NCBI GenBank assembly: GCA_025058835.1
Contig: JANXEI010000002.1
Span: forward strand, 62,001-126,000
Direction of reading: 5' to 3'
Source of the DNA: Acidilobaceae archaeon
GTDB taxonomy: Archaea; Thermoproteota; Thermoprotei_A; Sulfolobales; Acidilobaceae
Length of the DNA: 64,000 nucleotides
Every line of letters begins with the position of its first letter. The first letter of the stretch is position 1. The position numbers were made by a program, and so were the translations under genes. The notes beneath the pieces are model-generated. The model saw only the letters and a list, made by a program, of their open reading frames with translations. It was not told where the DNA came from and ran no database searches. This document shows, in pieces, positions 26,215 to 34,520 of this stretch.

Positions 26215-26695
26215 GCTTCAGGTAGAGCTTTTCCACGTTCATGTTGTTCCTGTACGTCACCGCCCCCGCCAGCTCTCCGTGGTACTTTATCCAACCTGGT
26301 AGGCTGGGCCTCAGGACGAGGAGCTTGTAGGCCACGCCCATCCTCTGCAGGAACCTGAAGGCCAGCTCCACCTTGAACCTAGGCCTGACGGCAGCCGACC
26401 AGAGTATGAGGGTGCCCCAGGGCTCCTCCTCCAGCTCCACCATCTCCCTCACCTCACGAAGGGCCTCCAGGAGGTCCGCAGACTTGCCCAAGAAAGGGAC
26501 CTGGTCGAAGGCTTCAGGCAACAGGTCCCATCTATCGGTGGGGTCGATGAGGGGCAACGCTCTCTCTCCGTAGACTACGAGCGATACCCTGTAGCCCTCC
26601 GGCTTCCGCAGGGCAGCGGCTGCCTTCAGGAACTCGGTTACCAGCACAGGGTCGATCTCCTTCGTCTTCTCCGCTGCGAGGACCAGCAGGGGCAA
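26177..26695 (-). CDS. VWA-like protein without MIDAS metal site
   Basis: No family is recognised by name. The 172 residues follow the same strand-helix order as the VWA protein encoded just before it: YRVSLVVYGERALPLIDP parallels ALALFHERPIPLLPL, KSADLLEALREV parallels the second loop, and TLILWSAAV parallels VIVFTDGG. The metal motif DxSxS is absent (LVLAAEKT at the N-terminus). I read it as a degenerate VWA domain that may pair with its neighbour. The start is TTG 26695, 27 bases after the VWA gene. Confidence 0.6.
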   Translation of the reverse strand: MPLLVLAAEKTKEIDPVLVTEFLKAAAALRKPEGYRVSLVVYGERALPLIDPTDRWDLLPEAFDQVPFLGKSADLLEALREVREMVELEEEPWGTLILWSAAVRPRFKVELAFRFLQRMGVAYKLLVLRPSLPGWIKYHGELAGAVTYRNNMNVEKLYLKLAEELEVGRTEA

Positions 26696-26721
26696 GACCC
26701 CTTCCCCTGAGAGGAGGAGAG

Positions 26722-27267
26722 CTATAAGCGTAGGGTCTCGAAGGCCAGGGAGAGGAGCCTCTGCTTCGAGTCTACCATGTGGATCTCTGCGCCCACCTGA
26801 GCAGCTGCCCTGAGGTCCTCCGCTACGTCCCCCCTAACCTCCCTGTTCAGGATCAGAAGGGAGAGCCTAGCGTTGCTGAACTTAGCATAGAGCGCAGCAG
26901 CCCTCAGGGGGACCCCCTCCGTGACGCCGCCGTCGGTAAACACTATCACCACCTTCTCCCTCTTGCTCGACCTCAACAGCTTCACCGCCTCCACTATGCC
27001 ATCGCCTAAGGCCGAGCCTTCCCTCACGAAGTTCACCTCGGCAAGAGCCTTCATGAGGGCCCTGTACTCTGCGGTGAGGGGGAGAAGGGGGATAGGCCTT
27101 TCGTGGAAGAGGGCAAGGGCTATCCTTGAGCCCGCCTGGAGGGCTCTGCTGCCCGATACGGCAATCACCTCCTTGCTCGCCTCGAGCCTGCTGGGCACTA
27201 GCTCGCTGTATCTGTCTCCCATGCTCAGCGATATGTCCAGGGCTATTGCAATGTCCTTAGCGCTCAA
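26722..27267 (-). CDS. VWA domain protein
   Basis: A stand-alone von Willebrand A domain of 181 residues. The metal-ion-dependent adhesion site is intact: ALDISLSMG (DxSxS, residues 9-17), the second-loop serine in REGSALGDG and VFTDGG. Archaeal VWA proteins often act with AAA+ partners, but none is adjacent here. The TTG start at 27267 overlaps the end of the RHH-PIN gene by 11 bases, so the two are likely made together. Confidence 0.85.
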   Translation of the reverse strand: MSAKDIAIALDISLSMGDRYSELVPSRLEASKEVIAVSGSRALQAGSRIALALFHERPIPLLPLTAEYRALMKALAEVNFVREGSALGDGIVEAVKLLRSSKREKVVIVFTDGGVTEGVPLRAAALYAKFSNARLSLLILNREVRGDVAEDLRAAAQVGAEIHMVDSKQRLLSLAFETLRL

Positions 27268-28015
27268 GCCTCGTCCACCTCTCCTCTAGCTCCGGCGGCA
27301 CAAGGGAGGGAACGGCCTTCAGTGACATGAGGAGCTCTCTCACGTCCTTGAGCTCTCCCCTCCTCTCTGCCGTGAGGGCGAGGGAGAGGCTAGCGTATGC
27401 CCTCAACCCCTCCCTCCTTGCCCTCTCCCTCACTCTCACGTCATCTGAGAGGACCACCAGTCCCAGCTCCTTTGCTCGCTCGAGAACGCTCCTCTCCAGA
27501 GGCGAGAAGTTGTCGTCTCCCTCCTCCTCCAGCTCCACCTCCAACTGCTCCCAGCGGCTCTTCACAGGGATCCCCAGCCTCACCATCTTGGCCTCCATCA
27601 CCTGTGCCGTTGGGACGAGCTGCTTCGGCAACACCAGCCTAGCTGGGACGGAGGGGAGAAGGCGGTGGAGAAAGCTCCTGTATGTGACGAACAGGGCAGA
27701 AGGATCTAGGAGAACCTTCCCCTCTAGGACGGTCAGGTCGTCCTCCCTCAATGCGCCAAGAAGGGGCAAGACGCCTTTGGAGAGCATGTAATCGATCATG
27801 CCCTCTATGCTTGTGCCAGCAAGCTCAGCCACATAGTGGAGGCTGGCCTCCCTGGAGAGGTAAGTCTGCAAGGCCAGCTCCCTGAGGTCGTACCTTTCGA
27901 GGAAGATCCTGACTGCCTCCCTCACAGCCTCTGCTGCGCTCGGATATGCGCCGAGCTCTACGAGCCTCCTCAGCCTCCTCTCCAGGGGACCGGAGATGTC
28001 AATGCTAATGACCAT
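27257..28015 (-). CDS. One-chain RHH-UPF0175-PIN protein (antitoxin-toxin fusion)
   Basis: The 252-residue protein has three parts. Residues 1-45 form a ribbon-helix-helix motif (ISIDISGPLERRLRRLVELG, then PSAAEAVREAVRIFLE). Residues 46-85 resemble UPF0175 antitoxins (QTYLSREASLHYVAELAGTS). Residues 98-230 resemble a DUF3368-type PIN nuclease: LLDPSAL at its first strand and SPLERSVLERAKELGLVVLS followed by DD in the last part. UPF0175 and DUF3368 proteins are normally separate partners of a toxin-antitoxin pair. Here it heads an operon with two VWA-type proteins and endonuclease IV. A minus-strand TTTTTTATG stretch near 28046-28054 is a probable TATA element. Confidence 0.7.
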   Translation of the reverse strand: MVISIDISGPLERRLRRLVELGAYPSAAEAVREAVRIFLERYDLRELALQTYLSREASLHYVAELAGTSIEGMIDYMLSKGVLPLLGALREDDLTVLEGKVLLDPSALFVTYRSFLHRLLPSVPARLVLPKQLVPTAQVMEAKMVRLGIPVKSRWEQLEVELEEEGDDNFSPLERSVLERAKELGLVVLSDDVRVRERARREGLRAYASLSLALTAERRGELKDVRELLMSLKAVPSLVPPELEERWTRLER

Positions 28016-28045
28016 AAATATCCTGAGAAGGAAGAGAAAAGAAAC

Positions 28046-28054
28046 ATAAAAAAG
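28046..28054 (-). promoter_or_regulatory. Probable promoter of the RHH-PIN operon
   Basis: The plus strand is ataaaaaag, so the minus strand carries a T-rich TATA-like element about 31-39 bases before the ATG at 28015. It also follows the S-layer gene, where the same T-run could help end upstream transcription. Confidence 0.35.
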
Positions 28055-28076
28055 TTGTGGTGAGCTGAGGGGGAAC

Positions 28077-31000
28077 CTAAGGCTTCCTGGCCACGAAGAT
28101 CGAGTAGGCCAGCAGCGCTATTGCTATGACTACGAGCACGGCGTTGATGATGCCCCAGTTCCTGGCGTTCACTGACAGAGAGTCCTGGCTGCTCTGGATC
28201 TGGCTCTCCAGAGCAGATCTGGCCTCCCTGACTGCGCTCTCCACCGCTGCAACCCTGCTGTTCAGAGAGCTCTCTGCTGCAGCCACCCTGCTGTTCACCG
28301 CATCCCTAGCTCCCGCGAGGTCTGACTTGGTGGCAACGCCTGCCATAGCTGCGTTCACGCTGTCCACAACACTCCTGATGCCCACTACCCTGTCGTTCAC
28401 CGTGGACAGGGTGGTCCTCACCTCTGCCAGCACGCTCTGTACAGTGGTGACCCCAGCGCCCACTGCTGCTATGTCAGTCCTAGCCCTGCCCACCTCAGAG
28501 AGTATGGAGTCCATCCTGCTTGTTGCCTCGCTCCTGAAGGCAGCAAGCGCATCAGAGAGGGACCTAGCAGAGCTCTCGACCCTGCTGTCCACAGCCCTGA
28601 TCAGGGCTGCGAGAGCGCTCGCGTTAGCCCTCACCACGCCGATTATTGCATCCCTGCCCGCTACTATGGCTGCCCTAACGGCGCCGCTCTCGCTCACCAC
28701 CAGGTCTCTCAGGCTGGCGTTCATAGCCCTCATGAGGGCGGCCAGGCCTGCTATGTCAGTCCTCACTGCAGCGAAGCCGCTGACGACTGTGGCGTTCATC
28801 CTGCTGAGGGAGCTCACGACAGCGCTGATCCTGTCGTTAGCAGTTATGAGGGCAGCTATCTGAGCGTCAGCCTTGTCGTTCACGGTCACCAGCAGGCCCC
28901 TTATGGCGGTCAAGTTAGCCCTCACGCCTGCGCTGAAGGCCGAGAGGTCTCCTCTGAGGGCTGACAGGTTTGCAGCTATCTGTGACCTCACGACGGAGAG
29001 CTGAGCAGATAGGCTGCTGATGAGGCTCTCAATAGCGCTCAGGTTAGCCCTCAGGGCCAGCCTGAGCTCCTCGCTGAGGCTCCTGGCTGGCACGAATATG
29101 CTCGCCACGTTAACAGCGGCGTCCTCTGGCGCTCCAGGCACGAACCTAGCTCTTGCCTCCACCATTACGACGACAGCCCTACCCTTCGCATCGGCTCCGA
29201 ACACGGCAATGGGATCGAAGGAGGCGAAATAGACTGCAGGAGATGAGGGAGCAGTGCCAAGCGCAGGGCTAACGATTAAGTTAGCTAGCTGAGTAACTGC
29301 ACCAACTCTCAGGTAGGCGCTGGCCGCAATGCTTGATATCTGACGGAGCTGCGCCAGCGAGCCTCCGTAGAAGCCTATGACCCATATGCTGGCAGGCACC
29401 TCAGCTATGGGGGAGCTCTCAGCCACTACATCTATCCTGAAGGACGGAACCGTTCCGATTCTTACAGTTATGTTAGCGGTAGAGGTGCCAGCCCTTAGCC
29501 TTATGATGTAGGTGCCTGGTGGTAGGTCAAGCACAGGCAGGTTTATCCATCCCTCGAAGACTCCTCTTGTGTCAGTCGACACCCCGACCGGGGCTGCGGA
29601 GGGGCCTCTCTGCAACTCCCTATCTGTAATTCCAACTGCAGGTATATCGTACTTCACCGCCTGGTTAGCAGCAAAAGCTACTCCCCTCACGGTTAAGTTC
29701 ATGGCTACTGGCAGGAAGACCTCCTTCCTTAAAGCGAGGTCCGCGGGGTCGCGAGCGGCTGCTGTCGGTCTCACCGTTAGCGGGCCAGTTGCATTGGAGA
29801 CGGCTGAGAGGACATTGGTTGAGTTCACCTGTATTCGATAGTTTCCAGAAGGCACGGTAGGTACTCTGATGTTGCGCAGCTCAAGGGAACCAGTTCCGTT
29901 CCTCGGAACGTTGGAGAGCAGTAAAATATTAGAGGGTAGCAGAGACACGTTGAACCTCAGCGCGCCTGGGCTGAAACCGTAAACCAGGAGGTTGAAGACC
30001 CTGGAACTCTCAACCTCCCATGCTGCCTCAAACGGGAACTTGATAGCTCCTAGCGACAGGTTCGCCACCGGTGCCTTACTCGTTAGGCTCAAATCTCCTG
30101 CGCGAGGTTCGATGAACACTCTAGCGGCACCATAGTTGGTTGTACCGGTCATGTTGTGGTTGTTGAAGCCAACGGGAGAGTCTACATAAACCCTCAGCCT
30201 TAGCACATTGTTCTGGTAGAGCCTCAGCGCAGAAGGAATCTGGTACACTCCTACAAAGGAGCCGTTGTCGAAGCTCCTGAAGGCTAGCCTAATTGGCACT
30301 ATCCTAATGGTCCCGTTCATGAGGTCAACGGTCACGTTAGCCGGCCTGTTATAGCCTACTCCCCTTACGACGAAGATCTCGCCGGGCACTAGCATGAGGC
30401 TGGTGAAGTTAGTGGGAACACGGGTGCCGTTGTTGTTGAAGGCGAAGAACTGGGCTGCCGGTAGCACGCGCTGAGCTAGCCGGAAGGCGGGGACGGCAAA
30501 GCGATCTCCAGCCACAGTCAAGTTGGCCGTTACCACAGCCTCTCTGCCTCCGAACGGGGCAGCAGGTATAGATACTGTGACGCTCGCTGAGCCATTATCC
30601 GTTGTCTTCGCATCTGTTCTCACAGATGTCAACGGAGCGAAGAGGGCGCCCTCTCTCACGTAGATCGACAGGACTAGCAGGCCTCCTCTCCTGAAGTTGC
30701 GAACGTCGACAATAAGGTTGTCGCCAGGCGTAATCCTCGCTGTTCCTAATTCAAATTCGTTTGGGTCTCTGTTAGCGAAGCTGAACCTCGTCGTGGGATA
30801 GATGCTCACCCTATTCGGCAGCTCTAAGCTGATCACCAGCTTTCTGAAACTTAGAGAGGTCCCTGGGGGCCTAACGACGACGTTGTTCCTCTTCACTTCT
30901 GCTATTGTCTCTCCAGATCCTGCGTTTATGGTAACGCTTCCGTTTGTTACCACGAGCCCAAGGTTGAACCTCTGGAACCCTACGGTTATGCCACCTATGT

Positions 31001-31823
31001 TCCCGGTGCTAGCTGGGCAAGCTAGAGAGAAGTTGCCTATCCTCCCAGTGAAGTTGGCTATCCTACCATCTGGGCTTACTCTGAAGCGTACAGCGTACAG
31101 GAAGTTGCTCGATAGCTGGGGACTGGCGGTAGTGACGTTAGAAACGACGAGCACAGGCTGAGCAGGGCATGGCAGGAAGCTCGAGAGGGTTATGTTGATG
31201 TTCATCTCACCTGCCGCCACGTTGAGCCTCCCGCTCCCGGGAACTCCGAGGGCCGTCATGTTGATTATGAACTTCGTCCTGTTGTAAGGCCTGAAGTCAC
31301 CAAATCCGTGAGAGGTTAAGTTGAAGAACGCGAGGTCTTCGATGTCTGCCGGGTTGACCGTCACGTTCTCTGTGAGCCTCAGGGCTCTGCTCAACCTAGC
31401 GGCATCCTTGACAAGGATAGTGAAGTTAGCGGAGACTACGGCAGAACTGCCGACCTGATTGGAGTTGGAGACCTTCAGGTAGACTGATCCTTCCGGGAGC
31501 GTTACAGTAGCGGGCACTAGGAGCGTCCCTACTACGTATCTGGCTCCCACTACGTTTATCGATGCTATTAGCTCGTCAGCGGGCTCTACTTGCGGAGTAG
31601 CATTGCGGGATAGGAAAAAGTGCAGCACCGGTGAAGCAAATAGTTGACCTAGTTGCCTGTCGACATAGAAGGCCAGCTCGGAACCAGGAGATATTGCTCT
31701 GTTGTACACAACTACGGGCACTCCTTGGGACTGAGCTATGTATGCATCTAGCAGCGGGACTGCGAGCGGGAACAGCATGAGAGCCAATACGAGAGCTGAC
31801 GCTACCTTTCTCAACCCATTCAC
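28077..31823 (-). CDS. Giant S-layer-like surface protein with coiled-coil stalk and C-terminal anchor
   Basis: 1,248 residues from GTG 31823. A signal peptide (VASALVLALMLFPLAVPLL) comes first, ending near YIAQSQ. Then follows about 850 residues of beta-rich sequence with many N-x-S/T glycosylation sites and Ig-like repeats. From about residue 930 the sequence is alanine-rich helix with regular hydrophobic spacing for 290 residues (for example SALRGDLSAFSAGVRANLTA), and a final membrane helix (INAVLVVIAIALLAYSIFV) ends in ARKP. This layout, with globular head, long stalk and anchor, recalls tetrabrachion of Staphylothermus. The start was chosen by the TATA box at 31853-31860; the frame is open further up but outside the likely transcript. 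S-layer function is inferred. Confidence 0.8.
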   Translation of the reverse strand: MNGLRKVASALVLALMLFPLAVPLLDAYIAQSQGVPVVVYNRAISPGSELAFYVDRQLGQLFASPVLHFFLSRNATPQVEPADELIASINVVGARYVVGTLLVPATVTLPEGSVYLKVSNSNQVGSSAVVSANFTILVKDAARLSRALRLTENVTVNPADIEDLAFFNLTSHGFGDFRPYNRTKFIINMTALGVPGSGRLNVAAGEMNINITLSSFLPCPAQPVLVVSNVTTASPQLSSNFLYAVRFRVSPDGRIANFTGRIGNFSLACPASTGNIGGITVGFQRFNLGLVVTNGSVTINAGSGETIAEVKRNNVVVRPPGTSLSFRKLVISLELPNRVSIYPTTRFSFANRDPNEFELGTARITPGDNLIVDVRNFRRGGLLVLSIYVREGALFAPLTSVRTDAKTTDNGSASVTVSIPAAPFGGREAVVTANLTVAGDRFAVPAFRLAQRVLPAAQFFAFNNNGTRVPTNFTSLMLVPGEIFVVRGVGYNRPANVTVDLMNGTIRIVPIRLAFRSFDNGSFVGVYQIPSALRLYQNNVLRLRVYVDSPVGFNNHNMTGTTNYGAARVFIEPRAGDLSLTSKAPVANLSLGAIKFPFEAAWEVESSRVFNLLVYGFSPGALRFNVSLLPSNILLLSNVPRNGTGSLELRNIRVPTVPSGNYRIQVNSTNVLSAVSNATGPLTVRPTAAARDPADLALRKEVFLPVAMNLTVRGVAFAANQAVKYDIPAVGITDRELQRGPSAAPVGVSTDTRGVFEGWINLPVLDLPPGTYIIRLRAGTSTANITVRIGTVPSFRIDVVAESSPIAEVPASIWVIGFYGGSLAQLRQISSIAASAYLRVGAVTQLANLIVSPALGTAPSSPAVYFASFDPIAVFGADAKGRAVVVMVEARARFVPGAPEDAAVNVASIFVPARSLSEELRLALRANLSAIESLISSLSAQLSVVRSQIAANLSALRGDLSAFSAGVRANLTAIRGLLVTVNDKADAQIAALITANDRISAVVSSLSRMNATVVSGFAAVRTDIAGLAALMRAMNASLRDLVVSESGAVRAAIVAGRDAIIGVVRANASALAALIRAVDSRVESSARSLSDALAAFRSEATSRMDSILSEVGRARTDIAAVGAGVTTVQSVLAEVRTTLSTVNDRVVGIRSVVDSVNAAMAGVATKSDLAGARDAVNSRVAAAESSLNSRVAAVESAVREARSALESQIQSSQDSLSVNARNWGIINAVLVVIAIALLAYSIFVARKP

Positions 31824-31852
31824 CTTAGTCGAGAAGAGGTGGGAGAAAAGGG

Positions 31853-31860
31853 TATTTAAG
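31853..31860 (-). promoter_or_regulatory. TATA box of the S-layer-like gene
   Basis: CTTAAATA on the minus strand, centred about 33 bases before GTG 31823, gives a predicted leader of some seven bases. It lies downstream of the end of the 548-residue gene, so the giant protein has its own promoter. Confidence 0.55.
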
Positions 31861-31905
31861 GGAATAGGCACATGGATCCCTTGAACGGAACCCCCTCCTT
31901 CCGGG

Positions 31906-33552
31906 TCAGTCAAGCCTAACCAGCATCTGACGGCCCTGCCTGTCCACCGCGAGGGCTAACCCCCTCCACCCCCTCTCCGCAGGCATGAGCTCGACTACGC
32001 CCCCCTTCTCCTCCCACTTCAACGGATAGAAGACAACGGGCTGGGAGAAGGAGTAGCCGGCCTCGGGGAGGAGCCTCGCATAGCCTATGCTCGAGCTCCC
32101 CCTACTCTCAACCCTCAGCTCCTGATGAGCACCTAGCAATATAGTGAGGTTACCTGCTCTCACTATGGCAGGCCCGCCCCAGGGCGCAGGAAGGGCGCCC
32201 TCCCTCGCGGAACCATAGACCCAAAAGGTGCAAATTCTGTTTTGGTTGAAACCCAAGTTCATCTGCGGCAGCGCTGGAGGGGAGAGCTCTGTAGGATAGT
32301 ATCTAAGCGTTACCCTCGTCTCCTTGTCGAAGTAGATGGGGAAGCTGAGGTCCCTCACGTAGCTGGGTTCATCGTGAACTACGGCCTCAACGTGAGGTCT
32401 CCCGCGTAGGGCGAAGGAAAGGGCCTCTGTGAGCGGTTCTGCGCCAGAGGGACGGAGGGGCAGGAGCTCCAGTCTCGAGCCGGGAGGCATTGTTATGTTG
32501 AGCTCTGCTGCGGGCTCGAAAGCCCTCACCGCACGGAGGCGTACGTGGAATGTCATATATATTTCAAGGCGCTCTCTTGGGGGGAAGTGCGCGTGGCTTA
32601 CCCAGGCTAGTCCTACAACTCTTCGCGAGTCCACGAAATCTACAGTTCCCCTTCCCTCTATGCGACGATCCCAAAACTTGTAATGGAAGCTGTCCTCATA
32701 GCAGATGCTGAACTCGTAGGAGCCGCCGGGCGAATATGCGAGGGGTATCACTCCTGCCACTATGTCTCTCGTCTCGTGAGGACCTAGCAGCCGGTACTCG
32801 GAGAGCGTCCAAGCCGCGACGAGTACAGTAGCTGTTCCAGAGAAGGACGTCTTGGGGGGCCCTTCTATGGTTAGGTACGTCACCAGAGGTAGCCCGAACG
32901 GGGAACCAGGAGACCTTTCGCAGCGAGCCCATAGCTCCACCCTCCCTATCGAGGTGTTCCAAGAGCGGAGGAGCGCCCTTCCTTGGTAGTAATAACCAGA
33001 ATGTATTATGGTACAGTCGTGGCGAACTGAAAGGTCCTCACGCGTTTCGATGTTGAGGCTAACGGTCCTCGAGCGGACGTCTCCCATGGGCACGACCAGA
33101 ACGTTGCCTATCTCAGGATCTCGGGAGCTCAGCAATCTCCCAGAGTTATCCAAGAGGCCACAAGAGTGCCACCTGCTCCCCACCACGAGGCCGGAGGAGA
33201 GCACTGCGTGGAGCCTCACAGGGGCACAGGAGTAATTCTCGAGGAGCCTTATTCTAGCGTTCTCGAAGGTGCCCCCCTCTAGCCGGAGCAGCGTTCCGTT
33301 CTTGAACTCTAGCAGGAAGTACTTTATGCTGACGGGCCTGGCAGAGACTACTAGCGCCGAAAGGCCCTGAGAGTGGTCGAGCCTGATCTCGAGGGAGCTG
33401 GAGGAATCTGCGATAATCTGGCTTATCTTAGCAGCGCTGTCCTCGCTGCTCCTCCTTATGCTGGAGCTGAGGGTAAGGGCAGTGGAAAGGGCACTGAGCA
33501 TTACCAGCGATATTATGAGCACAGCGACCAGCGAGCTCACGGCCTTGCGCAT
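31906..33552 (-). CDS. Large secreted protein with pilin-type signal sequence
   Basis: Not a named family. From ATG 33552 (GGAG six bases upstream) it encodes 548 residues starting MRKAVSSLVAVLIISLVMLS, which matches an archaeal class III (type IV pilin-like) signal: basic residues, a cut site before VSS, then a hydrophobic helix. The rest is beta-rich with cysteines and some N-x-S/T sites and no second membrane helix. Such signals are processed by PibD-type peptidases. An AGCTTTTACG element at 33597-33606 is a likely TATA. It lies directly upstream of the S-layer-like gene on the same strand, so it may be a surface partner. Confidence 0.65.
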   Translation of the reverse strand: MRKAVSSLVAVLIISLVMLSALSTALTLSSSIRRSSEDSAAKISQIIADSSSSLEIRLDHSQGLSALVVSARPVSIKYFLLEFKNGTLLRLEGGTFENARIRLLENYSCAPVRLHAVLSSGLVVGSRWHSCGLLDNSGRLLSSRDPEIGNVLVVPMGDVRSRTVSLNIETREDLSVRHDCTIIHSGYYYQGRALLRSWNTSIGRVELWARCERSPGSPFGLPLVTYLTIEGPPKTSFSGTATVLVAAWTLSEYRLLGPHETRDIVAGVIPLAYSPGGSYEFSICYEDSFHYKFWDRRIEGRGTVDFVDSRRVVGLAWVSHAHFPPRERLEIYMTFHVRLRAVRAFEPAAELNITMPPGSRLELLPLRPSGAEPLTEALSFALRGRPHVEAVVHDEPSYVRDLSFPIYFDKETRVTLRYYPTELSPPALPQMNLGFNQNRICTFWVYGSAREGALPAPWGGPAIVRAGNLTILLGAHQELRVESRGSSSIGYARLLPEAGYSFSQPVVFYPLKWEEKGGVVELMPAERGWRGLALAVDRQGRQMLVRLD

Positions 33553-33635
33553 AAGCATCTCCAGTAGCCAGGAGGGGAAGGGGAGGGGGGAGAGGTAAGC
33601 GTAAAAGCTCAAGGCTAAGAGTGATTAAGGGGACC

Positions 33636-34103
33636 ATGAGGCTCAGGCTGCCTGAGAGGGCGAGGAGGGACTTCTCTGTAGCGCTCGGTCCTGTGAGGAG
33701 GGAGCTGGAAGGGGATCAGCTCGTGTGCGTCGGAGACTACGTTTCCCTCCTGTGCTCAAGGAGAGGGGGGAAGGCGATACTGGTTGTGGACGGGATCACT
33801 AGAAGGAGCGAGTCCCTCCCCTCCCCAAACGTCCATAACTTGCCCCAGTATGAGATAGCGAACGAGAGGGGCACGCTCTCCCTGCAGGCCGTTGAGCTGA
33901 TCTGTAAGCTCCTCTCTGCAGGGGAGGGAGCCTTAGTCAAGGTGGAGGGGGAGGAGGACATGATAGCCCTGGCTGCCATTGCTTGCCTGAGGCCAGGCTG
34001 GAAGGTGGTCTATGGCATCCCGGGAAAGGGCTCCTGCATAGTTCCGTATAGCCCCCTAACTGCAAGGATAGCCCAGACTAGGGTGCTCCAGCTAGAGCCC
34101 TGA
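33636..34103 (+). CDS. GTP-dependent dephospho-CoA kinase
   Basis: The last step of archaeal coenzyme A synthesis (DUF359 family, known from Thermococcus). The 155-residue protein has VCVGDYVSLLC, LVVDGITRR, ANERGTLSLQA, VKVEGEEDMIALAA and VVYGIPGKGSC, the conserved family blocks. ATG 33636 follows AAGGGGACC; a GTG five codons upstream is possible. It overlaps the ASCH gene tail to tail by 26 bases. Confidence 0.88.
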   Translation: MRLRLPERARRDFSVALGPVRRELEGDQLVCVGDYVSLLCSRRGGKAILVVDGITRRSESLPSPNVHNLPQYEIANERGTLSLQAVELICKLLSAGEGALVKVEGEEDMIALAAIACLRPGWKVVYGIPGKGSCIVPYSPLTARIAQTRVLQLEP

Positions 34104-34518
34104 GAGGCCTGATGACAAGCTCCCTCACCGGATCTCCCTCAGCCAGTAGGGCGAAGCGCGGCGGGCTCCAGTAGGGTATCAGCTCCCTTATCTCCTCTAG
34201 CGTTACCCTCTCATACCTTACTGGCATCAACACCTCTATCGCCATAGCCCTCCTGGAGCCTGCTATGTACGCTTTTGCATCCCTTCCAATGCCTCTCCTC
34301 TCTGCCAGCCGCCACACCTCCTCAGGGCTCCCCACGAAGACCCTCCCCGCAGTGAACTCCCCCACTATGCTCCTCACGTTCTCTGCGGCATACATTATCA
34401 TTAAGGAGCGGGGCGGGGGCGGTCTAACGCTGTCAGCCCTCCTCAGCTCCAGCCTCTTCTCTCCCCTCAGGATAGCCTCAGCATATCTCGGTTTGATGCT
34501 GATCATGTACCATCGCAT
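34078..34518 (-). CDS. ASCH-domain protein
   Basis: Residues 5-30 read ISIKPRYAEAILRGEKRLE followed by LRR, the signature of the PUA-like ASCH fold (the G-x-K-x-x-E-x-R motif). Length is 146 residues. ASCH proteins are predicted to bind RNA, and one bacterial member is an amidohydrolase of modified nucleosides; the target here is unknown. It ends two bases from... the V/A-ATPase subunit C gene begins upstream of it (stop at 34521), so it may share that operon. Confidence 0.75.
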   Translation of the reverse strand: MRWYMISIKPRYAEAILRGEKRLELRRADSVRPPPPRSLMIMYAAENVRSIVGEFTAGRVFVGSPEEVWRLAERRGIGRDAKAYIAGSRRAMAIEVLMPVRYERVTLEEIRELIPYWSPPRFALLAEGDPVRELVIRPLRALAGAP

Positions 34519-34520
34519 GG

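Noticed and set aside
27257-28015. Reading the RHH-PIN gene as a plain CopG-type regulator
   Set aside because: The RHH part is only the first 45 residues; the remaining 200 residues include a UPF0175-like and a PIN-like region.
31824-31913. N-terminal extension of the S-layer-like protein
   Set aside because: It lies upstream of the TATA box and lacks signal peptide character.
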